DNA of 64,000 nucleotides. It comes from Streptomyces sp. HUAS YS2. Its GTDB lineage: Bacteria > Actinomycetota > Actinomycetes > Streptomycetales > Streptomycetaceae. Position numbers and translations under genes: made by a program. The stretch covers positions 5,861,001-5,925,000 of the forward strand of contig NZ_CP137573.1 of assembly GCF_033343995.1 (NCBI RefSeq). The letters run 5' to 3'. A model generated the notes under the pieces. It made no database searches, was not told the DNA's origin, and was given only the letters and a program-made list of their open reading frames with translations. How positions within the stretch are numbered: the stretch's first letter is position 1; the number at the start of each line of letters is the position of its first letter. Positions 34,343 to 42,354 of this stretch are shown piece after piece.

Positions 34343-35073
34343 TAGGGCAGCACGACCACACGAGCGGCGCCCACTTCGCCTTCACCGACCGGTGGGGCGG
34401 GGTGAGCGCCGTTCCGTACGAGGAGCTCAACCTCGGCGGAGCGGTGGGGGACGACCCGGCCGCCGTCCGGACCAACCGGGCGCGCGCGGCGGGGGCGCTG
34501 GGGCTCGACCCGGCGCGTGTCGTGTGGATGAACCAGGTGCACGGCGCGGACGTCGCGGTCCTCGGCGCCGACCGGGAGCCGGGAACCGAACTCCCCCCGG
34601 TCGACGCCGTCGTCACCGCCCGGCCCGGACTCGTCCTCGCGGTCCTGACCGCCGACTGCACCCCGGTCCTGCTGGCCGACCCGGTCGCGGGGATCGTCGG
34701 GGCGGCCCACGCGGGTCGGCCCGGGATGGTCGCCGGGGTCGTCCCGGCCGCCGTCGAGGCCATGACGAAGCTCGGCGCCGAACCCTCCCGCATGATCGCC
34801 CGCACCGGCCCGGCCGTCTGCGGCCGGTGCTACGAAGTGCCGGCGGAGATGCGGGCCGAGGTCGCCGCGGTCGAACCGGCCGCCTGGGCCGAGACCAGCT
34901 GGGGCACCCCGGCGGTCGACGTCACGGCCGGAGTGCACGCCCAGCTGGAAGCGCTGGGGGTACGGGACCGGCGCGCGTCGGAGGTCTGCACCCGGGAGTC
35001 GGGCGACCACTACTCGTACCGCAGGGACCGCACCACAGGACGACTCGCGGGATATGTCTGGTTTGACGGATGA
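34339..35073 (+). CDS. pgeF: Multicopper/purine nucleoside phosphorylase-like protein YlmD (PgeF family)
   Basis: This 244-residue protein belongs to the YfiH/LACC1/YlmD family: FTDRWGGVSAVPYEELNLG, VWMNQVHGADVA (metal-binding His), VLTADCTPVLLADP (Cys) and VGAAHAGRPGMVAGV (His), then the closing CTRESGDHYSYRRD. Members are proposed to edit peptidoglycan precursors or to act as purine nucleoside phosphorylases. The GTG start overlaps the ftsZ stop (GTGA). Confidence 0.9.
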   Translation: MIGQHDHTSGAHFAFTDRWGGVSAVPYEELNLGGAVGDDPAAVRTNRARAAGALGLDPARVVWMNQVHGADVAVLGADREPGTELPPVDAVVTARPGLVLAVLTADCTPVLLADPVAGIVGAAHAGRPGMVAGVVPAAVEAMTKLGAEPSRMIARTGPAVCGRCYEVPAEMRAEVAAVEPAAWAETSWGTPAVDVTAGVHAQLEALGVRDRRASEVCTRESGDHYSYRRDRTTGRLAGYVWFDG

Positions 35074-35082
35074 GGCAGTGAA

Positions 35083-35802
35083 ATGACGGACCGTAAGAAC
35101 CAACTCGCCGAGAACCTGGCCCGGGTGGAGGAGCGCATCTCCGCCGCGTGCGACGCGGCCGGCCGCAAGCGGGAGGACGTGACCCTCATCGTGGTCACGA
35201 AGACCTACCCCGCGAGCGACGTGAGGATCCTGCACGAACTCGGTGTGCGTCACGTCGCCGAGAACCGGGACCAGGACGCGGCGCCGAAGGCCGCCGCGTG
35301 TGCGGATCTGGATCTGCGATGGCACTTCGTGGGCCAGTTGCAGACCAATAAGGTCCGTTCCGTGGTGGGTTATGCGGATGTGGTGCAGTCCGTCGACCGC
35401 TTGAAGCTCGTCTCCTCTCTCTCCGCGGCCGCGGAGAAGGCCGGGCGGGAGGTCGGCTGCCTGGTCCAGGTCGCGCTCGACGCCGAGCACGGCGAGCGCG
35501 GCGAGCGCGGCGGCGTCGCCCCGGACGGGGTCGAGGAGTTGGCCGGCGCGATCGACGCGGCGCCGGGTCTGCGGCTCGACGGTCTGATGACCGTCGCGCC
35601 GCTCGCCGGACCGTACGCGGGGCGGCAACGCGCGGCGTTCGACCGGATGATGGATTTGTCGACTGCCCTGCGCGCGACACGTCCGGCTGCGAACATGGTG
35701 TCCGCGGGGATGAGCGCGGATCTCGAAGAGGCCGTCGCGGCCGGAGCGACACACGTGCGCATCGGTACGGCGGTACTCGGAGTCCGCCCCCGGCTCGGGT
35801 AA
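35083..35802 (+). CDS. ylmE: YggS/YlmE family pyridoxal phosphate-binding protein
   Basis: This 239-residue protein has the PLP lysine in VVTKTYPASD, the RWHFVGQLQTNKVR motif and a C-terminal phosphate-binding SAGMSADLEEAV plus VRIGTAVLG. The family regulates PLP and amino-acid homeostasis and is standard between ftsZ and sepF in Gram-positives. ENRDQDAAPK replaces the more usual GENRVQE block. It starts 9 bp after the YlmD stop. Confidence 0.92.
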   Translation: MTDRKNQLAENLARVEERISAACDAAGRKREDVTLIVVTKTYPASDVRILHELGVRHVAENRDQDAAPKAAACADLDLRWHFVGQLQTNKVRSVVGYADVVQSVDRLKLVSSLSAAAEKAGREVGCLVQVALDAEHGERGERGGVAPDGVEELAGAIDAAPGLRLDGLMTVAPLAGPYAGRQRAAFDRMMDLSTALRATRPAANMVSAGMSADLEEAVAAGATHVRIGTAVLGVRPRLG

Positions 35803-35943
35803 CGTCGCGAAGCAAGTCGGACCACAGCAGAAAATATGGTCATTCCCGCAGGTAGCGGGCGGACCTCGTGGATCGCGGACGCGCTGGCGGCGCTGCGGCA
35901 TGTGTGACCAGGGCGATCCACCACAGAGCGGAGGACTCGGAGA
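35803..35943 (+). promoter_or_regulatory. sepF upstream region with promoter-like -10
   Basis: This 141-bp gap contains TATGGT within an AT-rich patch (AGAAAATATGGTCATT), followed directly by CCCGC-AGGTA-GCGGG, a short hairpin at the expected transcription start. It may give sepF expression independent of ftsZ. Confidence 0.4.
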
Positions 35944-36567
35944 ATGGCCGGCGCAATGCGCAAGATGGCGGTCTACCTCGGCCTCGTGGAGGACGATGGG
36001 TACGACGGCCAGGGATTCGATCCCGACGACGATTTCGAACCCGAGCTGGAGCCGGAGCCCGAGCGCGAGCGCCGGCACCACCAGCCTCCCCGCCAGATCG
36101 AGCGTGAAGAGCCCGTAAGGGTCGTGGCGCCGCCGGCGCAACGTGAGCCGGTGCACGTGCCCGCCGCGCTCCCCGCCGAAAGCGGACGTCCGGCGCGAAT
36201 CGCCCCCGTGTCATCCATCACACCAGAACGCCCGAGCCTGGAGAAGAGCGCGCCGGTGATCATGCCCAAGGTCGTGTCCGAGCGGGAGCCCTACCGCATC
36301 ACCACGCTGCACCCGCGGACGTACAACGAGGCCCGTACCATCGGGGAACACTTCCGTGAGGGCACCCCGGTGATCATGAACCTCACCGAGATGGACGACA
36401 CCGATGCGAAGCGACTTGTCGACTTTGCTGCCGGACTCGTGTTCGGGCTCCATGGCAGCATTGAGCGCGTGACGCAGAAGGTGTTCCTGTTGTCGCCTGC
36501 TAACGTCGATGTCACGGCGGAGGACAAGGCCCGCATCGCAGAGGGCGGATTCTTCAACCAGAGCTGA
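35944..36567 (+). CDS. sepF: Cell division protein SepF
   Basis: This 207-residue protein has an N-terminal amphipathic membrane-binding helix (AGAMRKMAVYLGLVEDD), an acidic then mixed linker of about 85 residues, and the SepF domain (VITTLHPRTYNEARTIGEHF in shorthand, then VIMNLTEMDDTDAKRLVDF and GLVFGLHGSIERV). SepF tethers FtsZ to the membrane in actinobacteria, which lack FtsA. ATG with GGAGG and a second purine run upstream. Confidence 0.95.
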   Translation: MAGAMRKMAVYLGLVEDDGYDGQGFDPDDDFEPELEPEPERERRHHQPPRQIEREEPVRVVAPPAQREPVHVPAALPAESGRPARIAPVSSITPERPSLEKSAPVIMPKVVSEREPYRITTLHPRTYNEARTIGEHFREGTPVIMNLTEMDDTDAKRLVDFAAGLVFGLHGSIERVTQKVFLLSPANVDVTAEDKARIAEGGFFNQS

Positions 36568-36649
36568 GAACACGACACCGGGTACGACCCGGCCGCGAGG
36601 CCGGTGAGCAACGCGAGAGCACGAGAAACAGGGGAGAGGGAAGCGCGGA

Positions 36650-36937
36650 ATGAGCGTGGCACTGCATGTGGTCTACATCGCGCTGACGTGCTTCCTCGTC
36701 GTGCTGATCTTCCGGCTGGTCATGGACTACGTCTTCCAGTTCGCCCGTTCATGGCAACCCGGCAAGGCGATGGTGGTCGTTCTTGAGGCCACCTACACTG
36801 TCACCGATCCACCGCTCAAGCTTCTGCGGCGGTTCATCCCGCCGCTGCGTCTCGGGGGCGTGGCACTCGACCTGTCCTTCTTCGTTCTGATGATCATCGT
36901 CTACATCCTGATCTCCGTGGTGAGCAGCGCGAGGTGA
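36650..36937 (+). CDS. sepG: YggT/YlmG family membrane protein SepG
   Basis: This 95-residue protein has two transmembrane helices (about residues 4-26 and 72-92) and the YggT family core RSWQPGKAMVVVLEATYTVTDP (shortened: W-P-x-K near 35-39, TYTVTDPPLKLLRRF). In Streptomyces the homologue SepG helps localise SepF-FtsZ rings and affects nucleoid shape. ATG with GGGGAGAGGGAAG upstream, 82 bp after sepF. Confidence 0.9.
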   Translation: MSVALHVVYIALTCFLVVLIFRLVMDYVFQFARSWQPGKAMVVVLEATYTVTDPPLKLLRRFIPPLRLGGVALDLSFFVLMIIVYILISVVSSAR

Positions 36938-36992
36938 ATGTGGACGATACGGTCTTGCCGACTGCCGACGACTACGTAGAGGTGAAGAAGAG

Positions 36993-38078
36993 ATGCCGCT
37001 GACCCCTGAGGACGTGCGGAACAAGCAGTTCACGACCGTCCGCCTTCGAGAAGGCTATGACGAGGACGAGGTCGATGCCTTCCTCGACGAGGTCGAAGCC
37101 GAACTGACCCGCCTGCTCCGCGAGAACGAGGACCTGCGCGCCAAGCTGGCCGCGGCGACGCGTGCCGCCGCGCAGAACCAGCAGCAGGGGATGCGCAAGC
37201 CGCCGGAGCCGCAGGACCGTCCCGGTCCGGGCGCGCCCGTGCCCGCCGCCATATCCGGTCCGCCGGTGCAGCAGCAGCCTCCGATGGGCGGTCCGCCGCA
37301 GCTTCCCTCGGGTGCTCCGCAGCTTCCCGCCGGCCCCAGCGGTCACGGCCCCGGCCCCATGCAGGGCGGCCCGATGGGTGGCCCGATGCAGGGTGGCCCC
37401 ATGCAGGGCGGCCCCATGCAGGGCGGTCCGATGGGCGCGCCGATGGGCGGCCCCATGGGTCACCCGCAGCAGCAGCTGCCGCAGCCCGGTCAGGGCCCCG
37501 GCGGCGACAGTGCCGCGCGTGTCCTCTCGCTGGCCCAGCAGACCGCCGACCAGGCGATCGCCGAGGCCCGCTCCGAGGCGAACAAGATCGTCGGCGAGGC
37601 GCGCTCCCGCGCCGAGGGCCTGGAGCGGGACGCCCGCGCCAAGGCGGACGCTCTTGAGCGGGACGCGCAGGAGAAGCACCGCGTCGCGATGGGCTCCCTG
37701 GAGTCCGCCCGCGCCACGCTGGAGCGCAAGGTCGAGGACCTGCGGGGCTTCGAGCGCGAGTACCGGACGCGTCTGAAGTCGTACCTGGAGTCCCAGCTGC
37801 GTCAGCTGGAGACCCAGGCGGACGACTCGCTGGCCCCGCCGCGGACCCCGGCGACCGCGTCGCTGCCGCCGTCCCCGTCGATGGCGTCGGCCGGTGCGGG
37901 CGCGCCGTCCTACGGTGGCAACGGCACGATGGGCGGAGCCCCGTCGTACGGCGGCCAGCAGCAGATGTCCCCGGCGATGACCCAGCCGATGGCTCCGGTC
38001 CGCCCGCAGGCGCCGCAGCCGATGCAGCAGGCGCCGGCGCCGATGCGCGGCTTCCTGATCGACGAGGACGACAACTGA
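36993..38078 (+). CDS. divIVA: Polar growth protein DivIVA
   Basis: This 361-residue coiled-coil protein marks hyphal tips and directs apical wall growth. The N-terminal DivIVA domain reads LTPEDVRNKQFTTVRLREGY (membrane-binding loop). It is followed by a first coiled coil, then a Pro/Gln/Gly/Met-rich linker with repeated MQGGP and MGGP units (about residues 120-150), a second long coiled coil (about 170-270), and another low-complexity tail ending GFLIDEDDN. Start ATG with AGAAGAG immediately upstream. It ends the cluster before a strong hairpin. Confidence 0.96.
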   Translation: MPLTPEDVRNKQFTTVRLREGYDEDEVDAFLDEVEAELTRLLRENEDLRAKLAAATRAAAQNQQQGMRKPPEPQDRPGPGAPVPAAISGPPVQQQPPMGGPPQLPSGAPQLPAGPSGHGPGPMQGGPMGGPMQGGPMQGGPMQGGPMGAPMGGPMGHPQQQLPQPGQGPGGDSAARVLSLAQQTADQAIAEARSEANKIVGEARSRAEGLERDARAKADALERDAQEKHRVAMGSLESARATLERKVEDLRGFEREYRTRLKSYLESQLRQLETQADDSLAPPRTPATASLPPSPSMASAGAGAPSYGGNGTMGGAPSYGGQQQMSPAMTQPMAPVRPQAPQPMQQAPAPMRGFLIDEDDN

Positions 38079-38114
38079 AGCGGCGCGCGCTGAGCGCGTA
38101 GCCAGTCGGCAGTC

Positions 38115-38154
38115 AAGGGCCGGGCCCCTGGAGCAATCCAGGGGCCCGGCCCTT
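38115..38154 (+). terminator. Strong terminator after divIVA
   Basis: A 17-bp perfect stem (AAGGGCCGGGCCCCTGG / CCAGGGGCCCGGCCCTT) with a 6-base loop begins 37 bp after the divIVA stop; the A/T ends make it usable in both directions. Confidence 0.9.
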
Positions 38155-38307
38155 TGCCGTGGGCAGGTGCGCGGGCGGGTGCGGGCGGGTTACGCCTGCG
38201 GCGAGCCTTCCCCCACCCCGCCCCTCCCCGAAACCGGGACTCCGCCCCGGACCCCGGCCCGGTGGGGCTCGGGGGCCGCGCCCCAGCTCCCCAGCGGACC
38301 GGTGGGA

Positions 38308-38460
38308 ACCGGGGCTGCGCCCCGGGCCCCCTGGCGGCTTGGCGCCCGGCGGGGCATCGAGACCGGGCTGCGCCCCGGGCCCCCGGGCGGCTTGGCGCCC
38401 GGCGGGGCGCCGAAACCAGGGCTGCGCCCCGGGCCCCGGGCCCCGGGTCCCGGGTCCCGG
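38308..38460. repeat. 53/54-bp GC-rich tandem repeat
   Basis: Units begin at 38308, 38362 and 38415. Each contains CTGCGCCCCGGGCCCC followed by GGCGGCTTGGCGCCCGG and ending GGGGC-N4-GA; the third copy is partial and decays into CCCGGG repeats. A looser match starts near 38227. Each unit can fold because CCCGGG and GGCGCC are self-complementary. Confidence 0.75.
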
Positions 38461-38537
38461 GCAGCTCCGCGCCCGGGGGCGCACCGAAAGCTCGGCTGCG
38501 TACCGCCCCCAGGCCCCGGCGAGGGCGTGGGGGAAGG

Positions 38538-38570
38538 CGAAAGGCCCGGCCGTCGGGGCCGGGCCTTTCG
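38538..38570 (-). terminator. Terminator of ileS
   Basis: A 14-bp perfect stem (CGAAAGGCCCGGCC / GGCCGGGCCTTTCG) with a 5-base loop lies 11 bp after the ileS stop on the reverse strand. Confidence 0.85.
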
Positions 38571-38581
38571 GGGGGTGGGGG

Positions 38582-41500
38582 TTATGCCTTGCGGAGGTGG
38601 AAGGTCAGGGAGAGGGGCTCGTCCGTGAAGGGGGGGCCGTACGAGTCGTCCGCGGGGCCCGTGGCGTAGTCCGTCGAGAGAACCTCGTCGGCGATCAGCT
38701 CCGCGTGCGCCGTCAGGGCCTCGACCGTCTCCGGGGAGTCCGACGTCCACCGCAGGGCGATGCGGTCCGCGACGTCCAGGCCGCTGTTCTTGCGGGCCTC
38801 CTGGATCAGCCGGATCGCGTCACGGGCCAGGCCCGCGAGGCGGAGCTCCGGGGTGATCTCCAGGTCCAGCGCGACCGTCGCGCCCTGGTCGGAGGCGACC
38901 GACCAGCCCTCCCGCGGGGTCTCCGTGATGATGACCTCCTCGGGGGTGAGGGTGATCTGCTCGCCGTTCACCTCCAGCCGCGCCTCGCCGCCGCGCAGCG
39001 CCAGCGACAGCGCCGCCGCGTCCGCCGCCGCGACCGCCTTCGCCACGTCCTGCACGCCCTTGCCGAAGCGCTTGCCCAGCGCACGGAAGTTCGCCTTCGC
39101 GGTCGTGTCGACCAGCGAGCCGCCCACCTCGCTCAGCGACGCGAGCGATTCGACGTTCAGCTCCTCCGTGATCTGGGCCTGGAGCTCCTCCGACAGCGCC
39201 GCGAAGCCCGTCGCCGCGACCAGAGCGCGCGACAGCGGCTGGCGGGTCTTCACGCCCGACTCGGCACGCGTCGCCCGGCCCAGCTCGACCAGGCGGCGGA
39301 CCAGCGTCATCTGCTCGGACAGCGTCGGGTCGATCAGCGCGGCGTCCGCCTCCGGCCACGTCGCCAGGTGCACCGACTCCGGCGCGTCCGGCGTCACCGG
39401 GACCACCAGGTCCTGCCACACCCGCTCCGTGATGAAGGGGGTGAGCGGGGCCATCAGGCGGGTCACCGTCTCGATGACCTCGTGGAGCGTGCGCAGCGCC
39501 GCCTTGTCGCCCTGCCAGAAGCGGCGGCGCGAGCGCCGCACGTACCAGTTCGACAGGTCGTCGACGAACGCCGAGAGCAGCTTGCCGGCGCGCTGGGTGT
39601 CGTACGCCTCCATGGTCTCCGTGACCTGCTCCACCAGCGCGTTCAGCTCGCTCAGCAGCCAGCGGTCCAGGACCGTGCGGTCGGCCGGCGTCGGGTCCGC
39701 GGCGCTCGGCGCCCAGCCCGCCGTACGGGCGTACAGCGCCTGGAAGGCGACCGTGTTCCAGTAGGTGAGGAGGGTCTTCCGCACCACCTCCTGGATCGTG
39801 CCGTGGCCGACCCGTCGCGCCGACCACGGCGAGCCGCCGGCCGCCATGAACCAGCGCACCGCGTCCGCGCCGTGCTGGTCCATCAGCGGGATCGGCTGCA
39901 GGATGTTGCCGAGGTGCTTGGACATCTTGCGGCCGTCCTCGGCGAGGATGTGGCCCAGGCAGACCACGTTCTCGTACGACGACTTGTCGAAGACGAGCGT
40001 GCCGACCGCCATCAGCGTGTAGAACCAGCCGCGGGTCTGGTCGATCGCCTCGCTGATGAACTGCGCCGGGTAGCGGCTCTCGAACAGTTCCTTGTTCTTG
40101 TACGGGTAGCCCCACTGCGCGAACGGCATCGAGCCCGAGTCGTACCAGGCGTCGATGACCTCCGGCACGCGGACGGCAGCGAGCGAGCAGCCCTCCGCCG
40201 TGCACGTGAACGTGACGTCGTCGATGAACGGCCGGTGCGGGTCCAGCTCGGACTGGTCCGTGCCGGTCAGCTCGGTCAGCTCCGCGCGCGAGCCCACGCA
40301 CGTCAGGTGACCCTCCTCGCAGCGCCAGATGGGCAGCGGGGTGCCCCAGTAGCGGTTGCGGGAGAGCGCCCAGTCGATGTTGTTGGTCAGCCAGTCGCCG
40401 AAGCGGCCGTACTTCACCGACTCCGGGAACCAGTTCGTCTTCTCGTTCTCCTCGAGGAGACGGTCCTTCACCGCGGTCGTCCTGATGTACCAGGACGGCT
40501 GCGCGTAGTACAGCAGCGCCGTGTGGCAGCGCCAGCAGTGCGGGTAGCTGTGCTCGTACGGGATGTGCCGGAACAGCAGGCCGCGGGTGTCCAGGTCCTT
40601 CGTGAGCGCCTCGTCGGCCTTCTTGAAGAAGACGCCGCCGACCAGCGGCACGTCCTCCTCGAAGGTGCCGTCCGGGCGGACGGGGTTCACGACCGGCAGG
40701 CCGTACGCGCGGCAGACCTTGAGGTCGTCCTCACCGAACGCGGGGGACTGGTGGACCAGGCCCGTACCGTCCTCGGTCGTCACGTACTCGGCGTTGACGA
40801 CGTAGTGCGCCCCGGCGGGGCTGTGCCCATTGGTTCCCTCGCTGACGCTCGGGAACTCGACGAGCTCGAACGGGCGCTGGTACGTCCAGCGCTCCATCTC
40901 CGCGCCCGTGAACGTCTGCCCGGTGGTCTCCCAGCCCTCGCCGAGCGCCTTCTCGACCAGCGGCTGCGCGACGACGAGCTTCTCCTCGCCGTTCGTCGCC
41001 ACCACGTACGTGACCTCGGGGTGCGCGGCGACCGCCGTGTTGGACACCAGGGTCCACGGGGTCGTCGTCCAGACCAGCAGCGCGGCCTCGCCGGCGAGCG
41101 GGCCGGAGGTCAGCGGGAAGCGGACGAAGACGGACGGGTCGACGACCGTCTCGTAGCCCTGCGCCAGCTCGTGGTCGGACAGGCCGGTGCCGCAGCGCGG
41201 GCACCACGGGGCGACGCGGTGGTCCTGGACCAGCAGGCCCTTGTCGAAGATCTCCTTCAGCGACCACCAGACCGACTCGATGTACTCGGGGTCCATCGTC
41301 CGGTACGCGTCGTCCAGGTCGACCCAGTAGCCCATCCGGTGGGTGAGCTCGGCGAAGGCGTCCGTGTGCCGGGTCACCGAGTCGCGGCACTTCTCGTTGA
41401 AGGCCGCGATGCCGTACGCCTCGATGTCCTTCTTGCCGGAGAAGCCGAGCTCCTTCTCGACGGCGAGCTCGACCGGCAGGCCGTGGCAGTCCCAGCCTGC

Positions 41501-41752
41501 CTTCCGGGCGACGTGGTAGCCGCGCATCGTGCGGAAGCGCGGGAAGACGTCCTTGAAGACGCGGGCCTCGATGTGGTGCGCGCCGGGCATGCCGTTCGCG
41601 GTGGGCGGGCCCTCGTAGAACACCCACTCGGGGCGGCCCTCGGACTGCTCCAGGGTCTTGGCGAAGACCTTGCTCTCGCGCCAGAAATCGAGCACGGCGT
41701 GCTCGAGCGCGGGCAGGTCGACCTGGGCGGGCACCTGGCGGTACTGCGTCAT
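38582..41752 (-). CDS. ileS: Isoleucyl-tRNA synthetase
   Basis: This 1056-residue class I enzyme charges tRNA-Ile. It has the HIGH-like PPTANGMPGAHH (residues 49-60), an editing (CP1) domain with LLVWTTTPWTLVSNTAVA and TTEDGTGLVHQSPAFGEDD, and KMSKH at about 609, followed by the anticodon-binding and C-terminal domains. The length fits the eukaryote-like IleS type common in actinobacteria. Within the editing domain SVSEGTNGHSPAG looks like extra sequence. The stop is TAA, rare here. The ATG has CCGGAGG upstream, which can be masked by a T-box leader. Confidence 0.96.
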   Translation of the reverse strand: MTQYRQVPAQVDLPALEHAVLDFWRESKVFAKTLEQSEGRPEWVFYEGPPTANGMPGAHHIEARVFKDVFPRFRTMRGYHVARKAGWDCHGLPVELAVEKELGFSGKKDIEAYGIAAFNEKCRDSVTRHTDAFAELTHRMGYWVDLDDAYRTMDPEYIESVWWSLKEIFDKGLLVQDHRVAPWCPRCGTGLSDHELAQGYETVVDPSVFVRFPLTSGPLAGEAALLVWTTTPWTLVSNTAVAAHPEVTYVVATNGEEKLVVAQPLVEKALGEGWETTGQTFTGAEMERWTYQRPFELVEFPSVSEGTNGHSPAGAHYVVNAEYVTTEDGTGLVHQSPAFGEDDLKVCRAYGLPVVNPVRPDGTFEEDVPLVGGVFFKKADEALTKDLDTRGLLFRHIPYEHSYPHCWRCHTALLYYAQPSWYIRTTAVKDRLLEENEKTNWFPESVKYGRFGDWLTNNIDWALSRNRYWGTPLPIWRCEEGHLTCVGSRAELTELTGTDQSELDPHRPFIDDVTFTCTAEGCSLAAVRVPEVIDAWYDSGSMPFAQWGYPYKNKELFESRYPAQFISEAIDQTRGWFYTLMAVGTLVFDKSSYENVVCLGHILAEDGRKMSKHLGNILQPIPLMDQHGADAVRWFMAAGGSPWSARRVGHGTIQEVVRKTLLTYWNTVAFQALYARTAGWAPSAADPTPADRTVLDRWLLSELNALVEQVTETMEAYDTQRAGKLLSAFVDDLSNWYVRRSRRRFWQGDKAALRTLHEVIETVTRLMAPLTPFITERVWQDLVVPVTPDAPESVHLATWPEADAALIDPTLSEQMTLVRRLVELGRATRAESGVKTRQPLSRALVAATGFAALSEELQAQITEELNVESLASLSEVGGSLVDTTAKANFRALGKRFGKGVQDVAKAVAAADAAALSLALRGGEARLEVNGEQITLTPEEVIITETPREGWSVASDQGATVALDLEITPELRLAGLARDAIRLIQEARKNSGLDVADRIALRWTSDSPETVEALTAHAELIADEVLSTDYATGPADDSYGPPFTDEPLSLTFHLRKA

Positions 41753-41759
41753 CGATCTT

Positions 41760-41990
41760 CCTCCGGCGGACTGCTGTTTCTTCCGTCCGGAGGGACGAGC
41801 GCCCGCGCGTGCGCGGCTCCCGCGGTACCACCCTCCTTGGCCCGGGGCGTGGACGCCCTGAGCCCCCTCATTGGGGTCACGATGCCGGTTCTACTGGCCG
41901 CGGGGGTCCACGGCGTTCTTCCGGCGGCTCCGGGGTGATGGTTCACATCGGGCTCGCCCCCGGGCTCTCACCGTCCCCGGGTCGCTCCTG
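41760..41990 (-). promoter_or_regulatory. T-box riboswitch of ileS (translational type)
   Basis: The reverse strand carries the T-box core AGGGTGGTACCGCGG (41834-41820), whose TGGT/ACC pairs with an uncharged tRNA 3' end. About 100 bases earlier GTGAACATCAC forms the specifier loop with the Ile codon ATC. Downstream, CCTCCGG (41793-41787) can pair with CCGGAGG (41766-41760), which contains the ileS ribosome-binding site. No U-run terminator is seen, so control is by release of the ribosome-binding site, as known for actinobacterial ileS T-boxes. Confidence 0.88.
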
Positions 41991-41992
41991 GC

Positions 41993-42021
41993 TGCGTACG
42001 ACGCTACTCGTCCCCATCCAA
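41993..42021 (-). promoter_or_regulatory. Candidate ileS promoter
   Basis: TTGGAT (42021-42016) and TACGCA (41998-41993) are spaced 17 bp on the reverse strand, placing transcription start directly before the T-box stem I. Confidence 0.5.
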
Positions 42022-42031
42022 GCCTTTCGCT

Positions 42032-42070
42032 CTCCCCCAAGCTCTCGGCTTCGCTCGAGCAGGGGGGACC
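42032..42070. repeat. Hairpin-forming intergenic repeat
   Basis: CTCCCCC and GGGGGGA flank an inner GCTC-TCGGCTTCG-CTCGAGC imperfect hairpin. I recall near-identical sequences as recurrent between Streptomyces genes, but only one copy is present in this window, so the repeat status rests on memory. Confidence 0.45.
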
Positions 42071-42354
42071 CCCACAGTGTACGGGGCTCCGGAGGCCCCG
42101 GCAGCCGGGTTTCCCCGGGCTCCCCGGCGGGCCCGGACATGACCCGAATGGCCACATGGGGCCGGCCGGACTTCCGGTGGGCTCCTGCGGCGGATTACGG
42201 GGCGGGGAGCTGGGCACAACGGATGCAGGCTCGCCGCGCACCCCACGCGGGGCGGGTGCGACCGGCGGCGTGCCCCGTTGCCGCGGGGCTGGTGTCGATT
42301 TATCGTCCCAGCACGATTCGCGAGCAAGATCACAAAATGTGAAGGGGCCGCGAC

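Larger units (their letters stand above)
38079..38581. other. Convergent gap between divIVA and ileS
   Basis: No gene is supported; frames here are shadows of an extreme GC repeat region. The gap holds the divIVA terminator (38115-38154), a tandem GC-rich repeat (38308-38460) and the ileS terminator (38538-38570). Confidence 0.7.
41753..42354. other. Divergent gap between ileS and the TraR/DksA gene
   Basis: No additional gene is supported. The ileS T-box leader fills 41760-41990, its promoter lies at 41993-42021, a C/G-run hairpin repeat at 42032-42070, and a TCACA-AAA-TGTGA palindrome (42330-42342) just before the TraR/DksA gene. The stretch 42071-42300 holds GC-rich inverted repeats only. 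Confidence 0.6.

Noticed and set aside
42330..42342. TCACA-AAA-TGTGA as a CRP-type site
   Set aside because: The half-sites are too close for a standard CRP site (usually 6-bp spacer) and there is only one copy.
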